Shown: positions 1-11,900, counted from the stretch's first letter. The stretch is DNA of 64,000 nt from Sarcophilus harrisii (GCF_902635505.1 NC_045428.1:216684301-216748300), one strand, 5' to 3'. Notes: a model not told the origin generated them from the letters alone. Numbers and translations: made by a program.

Positions 1-2547
1 ACTTTGGTTAATGGGATTTGTTATTGAAGGTAAAATTTCTTGGGCGTGTAATTAATATTATTTGGGAGTTTTAGAGCTCCATTGAGACAATTATCTGGAG
101 TAAACTGGATTAAAGTGGCTTATTTACGCTGTATGAGGTTAGGGATCAGTTTTGATTGCTTATGTTATGTTATAGTTATGTCCCTGCATTTTTCTTCTTG
201 TAACTAATTTCTATAATCAGATCAATGGTCAATAAAAAACTGTTAATGCAATTCAATTATGTCATACCTTGCTGTTTCCAACCTGGTTATATGTAATCAT
301 TATATCTTTAATATTTGGGCCAGTAAGTATTTCGTCTAATCATCTATCTGTTACTGCATATTCTGTCTGGATATTCAAGTTTTTTTTTAAGGTTTATGAC
401 TAATGAAAGGACAAAAGCCTAACCAGAGCAATGGTCAATAAGAAACTGTTAATGCAATTCAATTATGCCATACCTTGCTATTTCCAATCTGGTTATATGT
501 CTGTCATACCTTGCTTTTTCCAACCTGATTATATGTAATCATTATATTCTTAATACTTGGGCAAATAACTATTTAGTCTAATCATCTATCTGTTACTGGA
601 TATTGTGTCTGGATATTCAACTTTTTTTTTTTTTTTTTTTTAAGGTTTATAACTAATTAAAGGACAAAAGCCTAACTGCCGTTTTATCTATTGGGACTAC
701 AGCTGACCACCATTTGCCTGTCCTGTGAAGAAAACCTATTAAGCTGCTGGCCAATTCATATTGGCCTCTTCACATTTTGAATCACCTTTATTTGTTTGAT
801 TTGTATTTTTTGTTCTAGATTTTGATCAAATTACAGGTATCAACTTGCTTTTAGGACCTAGATCAGCTTTGATTGTCAGCATGTCAGGCCACACCACATG
901 TATCCCCTGCATGGATTGAAAGTCTCCAGCCAATGCCCAGCCTGAAGCAGTTTTGAATAAAGCTTTGTCCCTTACCCATGATGGACTGATATGGGGGAAT
1001 TTGGAAACCCTGATTAGGTCATCTATTACTTTGTTTAAAATTTGGGGTGGATTTATTAAAACTGTAACTATTGCTGTATGTTTGAGGGATTTTTTGGAAA
1101 CTTACTGTACTAGTCTGTTATGTATAGGAATTTTGATTCACTCTTGGGATTTATATGTGGAATGGTCATTTGATAATTCCTTTCTATGAGAAAAAAAGGA
1201 AGGAAGAAACTGGTTAGGAAATTGGGGAAACTGATGTATTTTTCTTAGGCACTTCTTCTCCACCCCCTATCTCATTAGTTCAGCCTGAGATGGAAATTAT
1301 TTAAACAGTCCTTTTTTTCCTTTTCCTTTTCCTTTTCCTCCTTGCTTAAAATTTATTGGACTATGATTTGCTGGTTATCTTAACTTTGAAATCTCTTATT
1401 CTGTTGGAATTGCCCTGGCAGACTCAGTTTTGGGGATTATTTTTTTAGAAACAACCAGAAATCAGACACCTGTCTTGGGACTGGCAGTCTCTCTAATCTG
1501 TTTCTCCACTCCTGTAACCCCAGTTCCTTAATTAGTATTTCAGCATTCTCAAAGGACTTTGCAATTTAACATCAGGCCTCTAAAAGTTGCCTGCTTTGAT
1601 CTGTGTGTATAGACTGACACTCTGCTCAGAAATCTGTTTCCTAGTAGCAGCTCCTGTTCTATCAAGAGTGGATATGTGGAGATACTCCAGGCCCCACTTT
1701 TTCCCCGCTTTGGAGTCCCTGACAGATTTGGGTTGTCCCTCTTAGGATGGGCATGGGACTGTCTTGAGCACTTCTACTCAGCAGAGGTTGAGTTAAGTAG
1801 ACAAATGACCACAGACCTAACTCACAGTGAATTGTCCATCTCAAACTGATTCGGCTGAGATTCTCCCTAACACAAAGGACCTGCTATTTTGCAACAGGGA
1901 GGCCTGTATCCCCAAATGAGGAATTTTTTCGTAATAACTCTGGAGTTATCAGGGAGAGACCTGTCCTTGACAGAAGTCCTTGCATTTTTCTAGTTTCATT
2001 TTGGTTTATTTGCTTTATGTATGGTTGGTCAAAATTATGGTGTAAGACCTTCTAGAGCAAGGTAATTCAATGATTTGAATTTTCAGAAGAGAGTGTGGAA
2101 TGTTATTCCACATTTTATTATCCTGACTCAGTTTATAGTTGTTCTGCCCAATCCTGAAAAACCTCCCCTCCCTCTTAATCAGGATATTTGATAAGGATAA
2201 AAGATCTTATGTTTTAGACTATCAGAATACCTGTCCCCATCCCAAACTCTCAGAATGTCAGATACCATTTTATCAAGATGCCTCTCCCCATCTCTGGGGT
2301 GCCTCCCCACATTATGTCATCCTCCTTTCCCATGGATCACCCCACCCTGTCAGAGTCTCATACTTGCTCTCAGCACCCTGACTCCACCCCTGCCTCAGTC
2401 TACCCCCTGAGTTTGAGCCATGTGTATATATATTATGGAGAACTCACATTGTTTGCTGAATTCATGGAGACAATAGTCTCATTCAGCCCTGGGATCAAAC
2501 TATGAATCCATTTGGTCCCAGAAAATCTCTTCCTTTCAAATAAAATA
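1..2547 (+). mobile_element. Probable class I endogenous retrovirus fossil (3' part)
   Basis: This is a broken retroviral fossil, called with moderate to low confidence. Around 1925-1960 one frame reads RNNSGVIRE, which resembles the conserved stretch after the CX6CC region of gammaretrovirus-type envelope transmembrane proteins. From about 2140 a C/T-rich stretch leads to a TATA-like tatatatatt at 2425-2436 and an AATAAA near 2539, as in the U3-R part of a 3' LTR. The element looks heavily decayed with many breaks, and it stops where duplicated block D1 begins near 2548, so its far end is missing. I could not identify a primer-binding site or a matching 5' LTR. The part before about 1200 is assigned only by adjacency. 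Confidence 0.4.
223..676. repeat. Two-copy tandem repeat of about 206 bp
   Basis: Unit 1 (223-428) and unit 2 (429-676) both start caatggtcaataa and end near aggacaaaagcctaac. They share long runs, including the motif taatcatctatctgttactg. Unit 2 is longer because it has a 17-base T run and its own nested duplication of about 33 bp (468-535, ataccttgct...ggttatatg twice). The repeat lies inside the probable retroviral fossil region. Its function is unknown. Confidence 0.85.
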
Positions 2548-3265
2548 TCATCATATCAAGTGTTTTGGGGGGACTTTAGTTTATAAATCTTAATAATATA
2601 TTGTGTATTTATAATTTTGTTTTTCTCAAACTCAATGTCTACATTTTCACCATTGAACAATTTCTTGTAATTCAAAAAAACACACATGTATGCAAATAAT
2701 ACATACATACAAAAATATATATATGTATGTATAAAAACAAAACAGATCCATTAATTATTCATCACCACCTGGCAACATAAGTGTGTCTGACAGAACATAC
2801 AGCATTCTGCATCATGACCCATTGCCTCATTAACAAGTTGTAGGGACTTGTATTTCATTTGGTGGGCCATGCTTGCCCTTTAAATTTTGCAACATTTTTG
2901 CAACATTGTATAATGAATAATCAAAAACAATTGCAGATGTGTGACTACGATTTGCTTTCTGTGCTCATCAATTTGAGACTAGTTGAGCTTTTGGCCCCTA
3001 TTCCTGAGGATGTATATACAAAGCTGGTAGCCTGAATGATGTTGAAAATAACAACTTTCTTGCAGACTACACCCTTTGGAGGCTGATTCAAAGTCGATAT
3101 TGTCCTTTCACATATTCTGCCTTGGAAAGGGCATTGAGAAAATTACTCTAATCTTTAGACATCTTTCCTGATTAAAAAAATCATCAGAACAAAATGACAA
3201 AATATTCTCATCTCAAACATTTGAATTTTTATTCTTCTCTCGCTAAATATATCTCTTTTCTATAG
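2548..3265. other. Intron-like stretch ahead of module 1
   Basis: There is no gene here. It matches 25618-26267 and, more distantly, 16350-16700 and 63540-63700, so it belongs to the amplified module background. It has short AT-rich runs near 2690-2740 (tacatacat-type) but nothing that reads as coding. Confidence 0.5.
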
Positions 3266-3278
3266 GAAAATACTGAAA

Positions 3279-3321
<43 letters not shown>

Positions 3322-3378
3322 TGAGAAGGAAAATGATCTTTATGATCATTTGATTGTGTTCTCTGTCTGTACTACCAG
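3266..3378 (+). CDS. Candidate exon A, module 1 (unidentified gene), with in-frame TA repeat
   Basis: The acceptor is ttctatag and the donor is AG|GTACAC. The 113 bp are open in phase 0 and end in phase 2, the pattern shared by the intact A exons. The reading starts ENTETK, then a TA microsatellite (3284-3316) encodes alternating Tyr-Ile, then it continues TEKENDLYDHLIV. The duplicate at 26268-26350 has a much shorter TA tract and is not open. I do not recognise the protein. Because the repeat is unstable, this may be a decayed exon that happens to stay open. Confidence 0.35.
3284..3317. repeat. (TA)n microsatellite
   Basis: About 17 TA units sit inside candidate exon A of module 1. The equivalent site in the second D1 copy (about 26289-26300) has only about five units. 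Confidence 0.95.
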
Positions 3379-3971
3379 GTACACTTATGAACTATGCTTT
3401 CAGAAGAGTACATTCATTTAGGAAACAATGAGGTAGTATTGTAGTTGAGTAAAAAAAAAGTATTTCTCTTCTGTCTCCTGTCATTCTTTTAATGGCTTTA
3501 TCCAAATAAGTATGTATTATGCAAATGAATCAGAGAATTTAACTCAAATGACAATTCTAGTAGTATTCTGTTTCTACAAAAACCGGAAGAGTGAAATGTG
3601 ACATGTGAAATTGAAAAAATTCTAGATGATTAAACTAAAAGAATAAACCAAAGAATTGAAATTGATCAATATAAGGAAAAGGAAACTTGTAGATACAACT
3701 ATATCGCTTAGTATGAGCACCAGAAAATACAAACAGAATACAAGATTATGCACTAATTTAGAAACACTCAGGAGAGAGCTCTCTGCTTTGAATTAAAAAA
3801 GAAATGCTATACAGGGAGGGATGGACAAAATGGTTAAGTAGACTCACAAAGAATCACTAATAAGTTGTCAATATCATATAGACAACATTGAATGGAAGAC
3901 AATAGGGTTAATTCTACTCTTTTAGGAAAAGCACTCTCCATACTTAAAATACACACCTTGTTTGTGTGTAG

Positions 3972-4094
3972 CTATTTATGAGAAAAGGAATTTCAAATGT
4001 TTTTGAAAGAAAAATATTTTTCCATCAAATAAGCATGTTATGTATTATGGTAAGCCAACTATTTCTCCAGCAATTGCAAAAAATATACAGTATG
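3972..4094 (+). pseudogene. Candidate exon C, module 1, probably degenerate
   Basis: It follows gtgtgtag and ends GTATG|GTAAGAGAC, the donor shared by most C segments. By alignment to the open C exon at 60267-60363, the first half reads EFQMFLKEK in the expected frame and then hits a stop. The end reads LFLQQLQKIYSM in another frame, so there is a net frame change. At 123 bp it is longer than the usual 94-100. An internal ATG|GTAAGC (about 4045) is a second possible donor. The duplicate is at 26936-27058. Confidence 0.4.
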
Positions 4095-5455
4095 GTAAGA
4101 GACTTCAATTCATGGGTACTTTTCTCATTTCTATTCCACAAGTATTTATTCAGCTTCAGTTTTGTGCACTTTCTCCTATAAATTGTCTGATGCAGTGAGG
4201 AATATGTAGAAGAGGTATAAAACAATTATCCCAACGTGGGGTTACCAGCAGTTTTATTGGGAACCTCCAAACACAAAAAGAGATTTCTACAGAGGCAAAG
4301 CTACTTCTTTATTGCTAGGAATTCTGAAGGAAGAGTTCCTCACTCTTTCCCCTTTTTGCATTGTCATGTTATTCTTGTCAAGTAGCAATGGTGATATGGA
4401 TTCACAATTGTCCCCAAATGACTATTATATAGTGCGTGAAATTCTGAGAGACCAATGTGGGAACGATTGATTTATTGATGAGGGTAGCAAATAAGCAACA
4501 GATGAGACACCTTCAATCTAGGTGTCTTGCTTCTGACAGTGCCTCATTGTGCAAAAGGTAACTCTGAATAATGGGCATTTAAAAAGGATTTAGGCTTAGA
4601 ATTCTCCATTGTTCCCAACTATTTCTTCATTGGGGGAAAAGAGTAAGGAGAAAGAATGTCCTCTGATAATCTGGATTTAGGCAGAATTTCTGCTTTCCCT
4701 TTTGTAGCCCAGATTATCCCCTCATGGTGATTAGAAACAGAGAGCATAGGGCTCATCCTCCAATTGTTAAACACAATCCCCCAAGGGTAAGCTGGAAGGC
4801 TCAGTCATGGGACCCATCATATTCCTTAGAAAATTCCGGGACACTTCTTTTGAGACAAATGGAAAATAGTTTTGAAAAGAAAAAAATCGCCAAAATGAAA
4901 AGAAGTTAGAATATATTTATTAATTTTCCTCATTTCCCTCATGCATTGGGCACATTTCTCCTCGATGAGTGACTGAGAGAACAATTATCAAGTTTCAGGA
5001 GTGGCTCATCATGTTATAGATAACAAAGAATTATTCCGACTTCCTCCGGGTTTAAACCAAGAAACTTCAATGATTTATCCTATGGGAAGAGTGTGAAGGG
5101 AGGAAGAGATGACTGGTCAGATGCATTGCCAAAAATCCCTAGGGGACTTGAAGTCCTCTTGGTAAGCAGGCCTTACAGAGAATGAAGGCACATGGGGAAG
5201 AAGTGCAAGGAAAATGGAAGAGTCAGTGTTGTGTTCAGAAGCCCATTTCTAATGTTGGTTCATTAGATGTTCCATACTCATAGGTTCTTCCATGAAGGCT
5301 GCTACAAAAGAATGTATACTTCCTTTAGAAATCTTTTCATCTTGAAAAAAATTTCTCATAGAAACCTAAGGTAAAGTAGTCTCTGCTCAAATATGTGGAT
5401 TTTCATTTCTTTAAAAAAAATTCATTTCTTTTTCTAAAAATGTTTTTCCCTAAAG
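4095..5455. other. Intron-like stretch between modules 1 and 2
   Basis: There is no gene here. It matches 27059-28416 closely and 60364-62323 and 43959-44398 more distantly. Shared landmarks include the gaggaatatg block just after exon C and the block around aatccaggtgtcttgcttctg. I see nothing coding in it. Confidence 0.5.
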
Positions 5456-5554
5456 AAAATATAAGGAGAATAAAGATATCACCACAAAGAAAATGTAATG
5501 GAAAAGAAAAACATTTATGAAATTTCCACATTTATTTATCTTTTGGAACAAAAG
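5456..5554 (+). pseudogene. Candidate exon A, module 2
   Basis: The acceptor is ctaaag and the donor AAAAG|GTATAG. It differs from the open copy at 28417-28517 mainly by small length changes in A and T runs, which disturb the frame. Those changes may be consensus errors rather than real mutations. No C segment follows before the next A segment at 6095. Confidence 0.35.
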
Positions 5555-6094
5555 GTATAGTCATGTCATACTAATGGGATTTCAGAAGGGTGGAATGTTT
5601 CTGGGAAAAACTGTGGCAGATCCTTGTGAATTTACAAAAAATAAGTATATCCACCCCTTTTGCCCCTTTGTCATTTAACCCTTTTTTTGTGAAAATACTA
5701 AATAGGAGTGCATTATGCTAATAAGTAAAAAGGGAGGTTAAAGCAAATAAATTTCTAGTACTATTCTTTTTTTACCCCAAACCAGATATAAAAAAAATTA
5801 ACTGGAGAAGAAAAAATTCCCCCTTCGTTGAAGAATTCTAATCATCAAAAAGAACAACAGAACTGAAATTGACTATAGAGGAAAAAAAAAATTTAAAATA
5901 TTCTGAATTTTGAACCACAAAACCTAAATCTCAGAATAATAGAATAGAGATTAATTTTTTTTAGTTTGGATTAAAAGGGAAATATTATGTAGAGAGTGAT
6001 GAATGAACAGAAGGTTAAATGGGAAGGGCCAAACATCACAGAAATGGAGCCTTGCATTGAAGACAAAAATATGATGATAAAACACAATCCGAAG

Positions 6095-6177
6095 AAAATT
6101 GAAAACCCCCTGAAGTTAAAAATTACAGAATATAGGAAATATCTCTAGAGAAAGAATTTGGAACTCTTGGTTTACAG
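6095..6177 (+). pseudogene. Candidate exon A, module 3
   Basis: It is preceded by a weak acceptor (ccgaag) and ends TTACAG|GTAATT. The equivalent at 29146-29239 is 94 bp and open in the frame that ends in phase 2. This copy lacks several short pieces relative to it. The intron after it is clearly homologous to the intron after other A exons (catttatatcc...tttactggcaaaatacca). Confidence 0.3.
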
Positions 6178-6880
6178 GTAATTGATTTTATTAATGGTAT
6201 TTAAACCCTCAAATTTTTCATTAAACAAAAATGACAGATCCTTGAACGTCCCAAATAACCGGACACCATTTATATCCTTCTCACTTTACTGGCAAAATAC
6301 CAGCTGGTGTGCAATACAGAAACAAATTTAAAAAGAAATTAAGCTCTACAAAGATTTTACTAGTAATCCTTTCTTTGTTCAAAATCTGGAGAGGCCTAGA
6401 ATGTTTGACAAGTTGGGCCTGAAAAATTCTTGATCACAACGAATTAAATTGATCAATATGAAGAAAATTTAGAAATATATCTGCATTGTTTTGATTACAA
6501 CAAAACATAAAACTAGAATAAAATATTTTGGAATAGTTCAGAAGCTACTGATAATGAATACAGATGCTTTCAATTCAAAGAGAAATAGGATACAGAAATG
6601 AATGGATAAAATTTTCAAAATGACACTCAAGAGAATGTACTTAGCTGATGTGAAGACTGAGGAATGGTTTGGTTTCTCAAAAATGTAAGTGACATTAAGA
6701 CTGATGACACTATAAATTGAGAATTAACATTTATGTGGATTGCGTTCAGTGATGGGTTAAGTTTATATTCATCAACGATTTTGATGACAAATTGTTCCAT
6801 ATAGAATAGCTGCTAAGAAATATATTAAAGGAAATATTTTTTTGAATTTCTCCCTTATGATCTCATGAGTGATTATCAAA
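6178..6880. other. Intron-like stretch after module 3
   Basis: It is homologous to 29240-29960. It contains the conserved intronic block (around 6420-6490) found between A and C segments in other modules, but no C segment before the L1 sequence starts. Nothing coding was seen. Confidence 0.45.
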
Positions 6881-7225
6881 TAAATAAAGGTCTTCTTTAA
6901 AGAAGCAGAATAGATCCAAGAGAACATTGTTCACAATAACAAGAATACATAATGATCCATTGTATTAGATTTGGCTCTTTTCAACAATGAAGTGATTCAA
7001 GGTGATTCCAATTGTCTTGTGATGGAGAAAGTGATCTGCATGCAGAGAGAGAATTGTGGGGACTGAGTATGGATCACAGTATAGTAGTTTCACCTTTTTT
7101 TTTTTTGTTTGTTTGCTTGTTTTTTCTTTCTTGTTTTTCCTTTTTGATCTGATTTTTCTTATGTAACCTAACACATTTCTCTCCCAATTTGCTTATACAA
7201 TTCATACAATGTCTAAATCACAAAT
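6880..7225 (+). mobile_element. L1 3' UTR fragment, sense
   Basis: It matches my memory of the marsupial L1 3' UTR in the sense direction: gagaacattgttcacaata, then tgatccattgtattaga, caatgaagtgattcaag, and a T-rich tttttgtttgtttgcttg stretch. It is 5'-truncated and about 0.35 kb. The duplicate is at 29960-30250. Confidence 0.65.
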
Positions 7226-7239
7226 ATCTTTTGACTGAA

Positions 7240-8830
7240 CCTTGATAGATGGTATGAGATGTTGATCTATGTTTTGTTTTGTACCTGTAAACCAAAAATT
7301 TACTTTCCGCAATTTTTTAAAAATGATTCTTATTCAGGTTGGAAAATTTGGGTTTCTCAAACATTATATCACTATAGTAATTACCTAGTATATGTCTTAA
7401 ATATACATTCCAATGACCCATCCTTCCTATTTTTTTTTTTCCTTCTTTGGTTTTGGCTTTTAAATGGTTTTTTATGATCAAATATTAAAGATAATTTTCA
7501 AAATTTTTTTCAAACCTTTTATTTCCAAAATTTTCTTCCCCCCCCCCCTCCTCTAGATAGCGTTACCCAATATATTTAAATATATACAATTAACCTTCAA
7601 ACATATTTCCACTTTTCATCTACTATTTCTTTTAGGCTGTACAAATGATATGGTTCCTTCTTTAAAATATTTTATAGTTCCATTATCGGGGCATTTTCCT
7701 TTTTTTTTTCCTTCTAATTCCCGATATTCTTAAAGTTAGGTAATTCATTTTATATTTCTAATTCTATAAAATATTTTTGACAAGTTGATTGGTTTGACAC
7801 TAAATAAGTAGGTGATTTAAGGCAGAAATGTAATTTTTATTGTATTAGCTCAGTCTAGATATTAGTAATTTATCTTTTTCCAAATGTTTGGATCTGATTT
7901 TGGGCCACAATTTTATTGCAGTTGTGTTCATAAAATTCCTGGGTTTGTCTTGGTAGGTACACTTCCAAAATTTTAGATGTTTCATAGTTATTTTAAATGT
8001 GATTTCTCTGTTAGTACTGGGCTTTGTTGGTCCTAAAATGTTGATGCTTTTTGTGATTTTTTTCCTACAACTTTTTACAGTTTTTTTTAATTATTATTTG
8101 GGATTCTTGAAAAAACCCTCAATCATCTCAAAAATGTGTTTTTTTCCATTAGCTTTTTGCAATTCTTTCCTTTTTTATTCTTCTTTTGGCCAAAATTAAC
8201 AGTTCTGGAAATACTGAATAATAAGGATGATTGGGCATCTTTTGTTATACATCTACCTTTGGAAATGCTTTTCTTATTTGGACATTACATATAATTTCTA
8301 ATTATTTTGATAACTATAATTATTTAAGAAAATCCATTTTATTCCTAAATTTTTAGTCTTTTTATTAGGAAAACTCTTTGTTTTTAAATTTTATTTTTTT
8401 CATTTGACAAATTATCTTTTGTTAGATTTATTGTTAATATTGTCAGTTATGCAAAAGATTATCTTGAACCGGCTCTGTAAGGGATCGTCCCCCTTTCAGA
8501 TTAATTTCTTGGTGATTAATAGTAGCAAACTTTTAGTTAAGATTTTTGTATAAATATTCATTTCTTTATCTATTTTCTTTCTGAATGAATATTCTTTAGG
8601 GAACTTTATTTCTCTGTTTTGCTCTTCCAAATTCAGGTATCAGCACCAAAATTACAATCAAAAAAGGAATTTGCATGATCTTTGTCACCTCTGTCTCCCA
8701 AATATTTTATGTAGTATTGGAATTAATTAATTAATAAAATTTTATTAATATTGAATTATTAGATTGGAATTTTGTATTATTCATTCTAAATCCTTGGCAC
8801 TAGAATTTTTTCGGGGTTAATTGATGTTTT
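7240..8830 (-). mobile_element. L1 ORF2 3' half, antisense
   Basis: Read on the + strand it follows the antisense L1 ORF2 order: gatgttgatctatg, then aacattatatcactatag, tgtgttcataaaattcctgg, and at the end the segment before the reverse transcriptase core (ttgatgttttaatttc). It is heavily decayed. A second T-rich L1 3'-end piece appears to sit inside it at about 7425-7720. The duplicate is at 30285-31920. I see no open frame. Confidence 0.7.
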
Positions 8831-9185
8831 AATTTCTTTTTTTAATTTTCAATGTATTTTTTTTTAAATACATACAAAATATTTTCAAGATTTGTTTTTG
8901 AAGACTTGTATTTTAATTTTTTTTTATTGCCTCTTTCCTTGCCACCCATTTCAAAACAGCAACAATCTGATAAAGGTTAAAAGACTTGTCTTTAAAATGT
9001 ATTTATTATTTGTCATATTGGCAAGAAAAATCAAACCAAAAGTGAAAAACATTATAAAAAACAAAAGTGAAAATACTATGCTTTGGTGCATATTCAATTC
9101 CGTTCTCTTTAGGATGGTTGGATTTTCCATCTGTTTATGATGTCCTCTTTGCCCCAAGAAAAAAAAAGATACATTTCAAAAAATT
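8830..9185 (-). mobile_element. L1 3' UTR fragment, antisense
   Basis: It starts with a T-rich stretch (the tail read backwards), then tgataaaggttaaaag, aaatcaaaccaaaagtgaaa and actatgctttggtgcata, which are landmarks of the antisense L1 3' UTR. It separates ORF2-like from ORF1-like antisense sequence, so it is probably a separate insertion. The duplicate is at 31920-32335. Confidence 0.65.
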
Positions 9186-10400
9186 ACAAATGCCATTTTT
9201 CCATCTAAGGTGAAAACAGTTTAACCTTTAAATATATATTTTTTCCCATTTTACCTTTTTGTGGTTCTTTTCAAATATTTTGGTTTTGAAACCGGGTCTT
9301 TTTCTCTTGAAGAATCTATCCAGGCTCTTTTTTGGGTTTTTTTTTTCAATGACTAATATTTAAAAATCATGTCTCCTGGATCTAGTTTGCTCAGCTGTTT
9401 TCCCGGGTATTTTATTTTCTTTCCTTTTTTTTCATTCTTTTTGATTTTACTGATTCTTGATGTCTCCTAAGAGTCATTAGCTTCAATTTATCTGGTTCTA
9501 CTTTTTAATGTGGGATTTTCTTCCATTAACATTTGTATTTCTTTTTTCATTTGATTAGTTCTACTTTTGAAGGTGTTTTATTCAGTGGGTTTTTATTTGT
9601 TTGTTTTTTTTTTGTTTTTGTTTTTTTTTGCATTTAGTCCATTAAAAAAAAAAAAAACAAAACTGTTTTCCTTTCCCAAACTGTTGACTCTCTCTCTTGT
9701 TTACTCTCATTCTTTTTCCCAGTCTTTCTTCTACCTCTCTTATTTGCCTTTGAAAATCTTTCATAAGCCTTTCCAAGAGGCCTCTTTGGGCTTGAGATCA
9801 ATTCCTATCATCTTTTGATTTTTCCCCAATGGACATTTTGTCCTCATTTGAGGGGGTCTTTTGGTTTTCTCTGTCATCCCAGTAGCTTTGCAGGCTTTTT
9901 TCTGTTTTTTGCTCATTTTCTTTTCCCAGACTATGTGACTTTTATGTTGAACACTGCTCCTGGGGTGCAGCTGTCCCAAGCTTCTTGTGCAGCTCTGAGC
10001 CTCGGCTTGGAGTACAGTTTGTTTGGTGTCTTGCTCTCAGCAGGGGCAGTGCTACTTTGTCTCTCCAGGCAAGAGCCTGATTTCCTAGGCTTGCAATTTG
10101 CCTGGGCACTGTCCTTCTGGTCTCTCTGGCACTGAGCCAGGACAGAGGATCTCAGTTTCTGATCTCGACAAGACCCTCCCACGGCTTTCCTGACCATCAG
10201 CTGGGCTGAATCCCCTTTCCCTTAGCGACACGACCTTTTCTTGAAATCCTTCATCGTCTTGAGGAGGGAATAGTTTTTTTAATCAGACCTGTCAGAGATT
10301 TGGTTTTTGGTATTTAAGGAACCTGGGAGAGCTCGAGCATTCCTTTTCCCTCCCCATCCCTCTGCCATCTCTTTCTGCGTGCCTCCGCCATCTTGGTCAT
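9185..10400 (-). mobile_element. L1 ORF1 and 5' UTR, antisense (first 5' end)
   Basis: The sequence up to about 9940 has the T-rich antisense ORF1 composition (tctcttgaagaatctatcc, ttcttccattaacatttg). From 9940 to 10400 it turns GC-rich with gcagctgtcccaagcttc and ends at gcctccgccatcttgg, the reverse of the start of an L1 5' UTR (ccaagatggcgg). The duplicate is at 32335-33500. Confidence 0.6.
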
Positions 10401-11075
10401 TCAGAACTACGTAACGTTCATTTCTTTCTTCATTTTCTTCTGCCTCTTGACTTGATTTCTATAATTTCTCTGAGCGATCTTCACCAAATCTTTTTGAGCT
10501 TGAGACCATTTCATGTTCCAATTCCAATTTCACATAACGCCTGATACTTTGCTGTCCTTTGGTCATTTTATGTTCGATCTTCCATGTCACCATGGCAGCT
10601 TTCCAATATAGGACTCTTTATGCTTTTCTTTTAATATGTTAACACTGCCCTCAGGGCCCAGGAGCACTGTCCTCTTCTTTTCGGGGAAAGGGGATATTTC
10701 CTTTTGACAGGGGGCAGTGCCCAGCTTTCCTCTGGGCTGTTTGACTGGCCAGACTCACCCTTGGGCTGTCAGCTTGCCTTCTTTTGATTGAATCTCATAG
10801 CAGCCTGTTGAACTGACATTGGCTGGACCAAGGGGACTCAAATGCGATTGTTTGTGGCTAAATTCCTCCCAGAATCCCCGATCCTGCTTTATGGGCCCTG
10901 CCCTTTTAGCCAAGTGAACAGACCTTTCCTGAATCCCCAAAATATCCTAAGTTCGAAAATGTTTTCTCAATTTTTTGTGTTCTGTTCCTCCAGTTCAGTT
11001 GAGGCTTGGTTACTTTGTGACCAAGGAAACGAAAGAACTTGGCAACCCTGGATTTTTCCACCATCTTCCTCTCTT
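10401..11075 (-). mobile_element. Second L1 5' end, antisense, adjacent to the first
   Basis: The order seen in the preceding element repeats: an ORF1-like start (gagcttgagaccatttcatg, compare gggcttgagatcaattcc at about 9789), then a GC-rich 5' UTR, ending at tttttccaccatcttcc. So two L1 5' ends lie in tandem. Two separate insertions or an internal duplication are both possible. The duplicate is at 33520-34265. Confidence 0.55.
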
Positions 11076-11430
11076 TACATGCTTATTGTTTCACGTTTAC
11101 TTTCTGTATATGTCTTGAATCTCCTGTTTGAACCTTAATATTTCCTTTGCTTCATCTTTCAAGTTTTTCGAATAAATTATTCTTTAATAGGCCTACTTCT
11201 TTTTAGATGAAAGGATTCTGGGGTTTTTTCACAGAGCAAGATGCAAATCAAACAAGCTTGATTCCATTTTTTAATTTGAATTTTCCTAAGGGCTTTGGTT
11301 CACCCAAAACAGGGACGCCAGGCACACATGGACACAAAAACACCAGAAAGGTTAGAAGATGGTAGTTATTTTTTTAACCCAGACTTTCGATGATATAAAA
11401 AATTTTAAATTTTCATTTTTTTTGCATTTC
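11076..11430. other. Unassigned stretch
   Basis: This is AT-rich sequence with no gene. The duplicate at 34266-34680 contains short CA and GATA-like runs that are mostly missing here. I assign it to no family. Confidence 0.4.
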
Positions 11431-11900
11431 AAGTTTTTTAATAAGAAAAATTTCATTTCACCCTTCCTTCTGGGACAAGGATTCATTCTTTTAAGAAAAT
11501 TGTGGAGATTTGGAAAAATTAAAGAAAGAGCAGCAACAAAACCAACACCCCATACTGATAATGTCAAATGGCCTCGACCCAACAATAAATATACATAGGA
11601 AAAAGGTTGTGTTTCTCAGACTTGGAAGGTAAGAATTATACCAAAGAAGAACCAGAAACATTATGAAATGGAAATGGATAAGTTGTTGTTTATACTAATT
11701 TAAAAGGTTTTTGTTCAAACAAAACCAAAGGTAACATTAGAAGGAAGTAAAGTTTGGAAACCATTTTTACAGCTGTGTTTTTAATAAAGGTCTCATTTCT
11801 AAATTTTATAAAAATTGATCAAATTTATAAAAGAATACAAACTACTACAGGTAGATATTCAAAGGTATGACATAAGTTTCAAGAAAAAAGCCGTTTCAAT
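11430..11900 (+). mobile_element. L1 ORF2 3' part, sense
   Basis: It contains gttcaaacaaaaccaaag, then aggtctcatttctaaa and a run ending in agatattcaaagg, which are sense landmarks of the L1 ORF2 C-terminus. It is short and decayed. The duplicate at 34680-35200 preserves them better. Confidence 0.65.
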
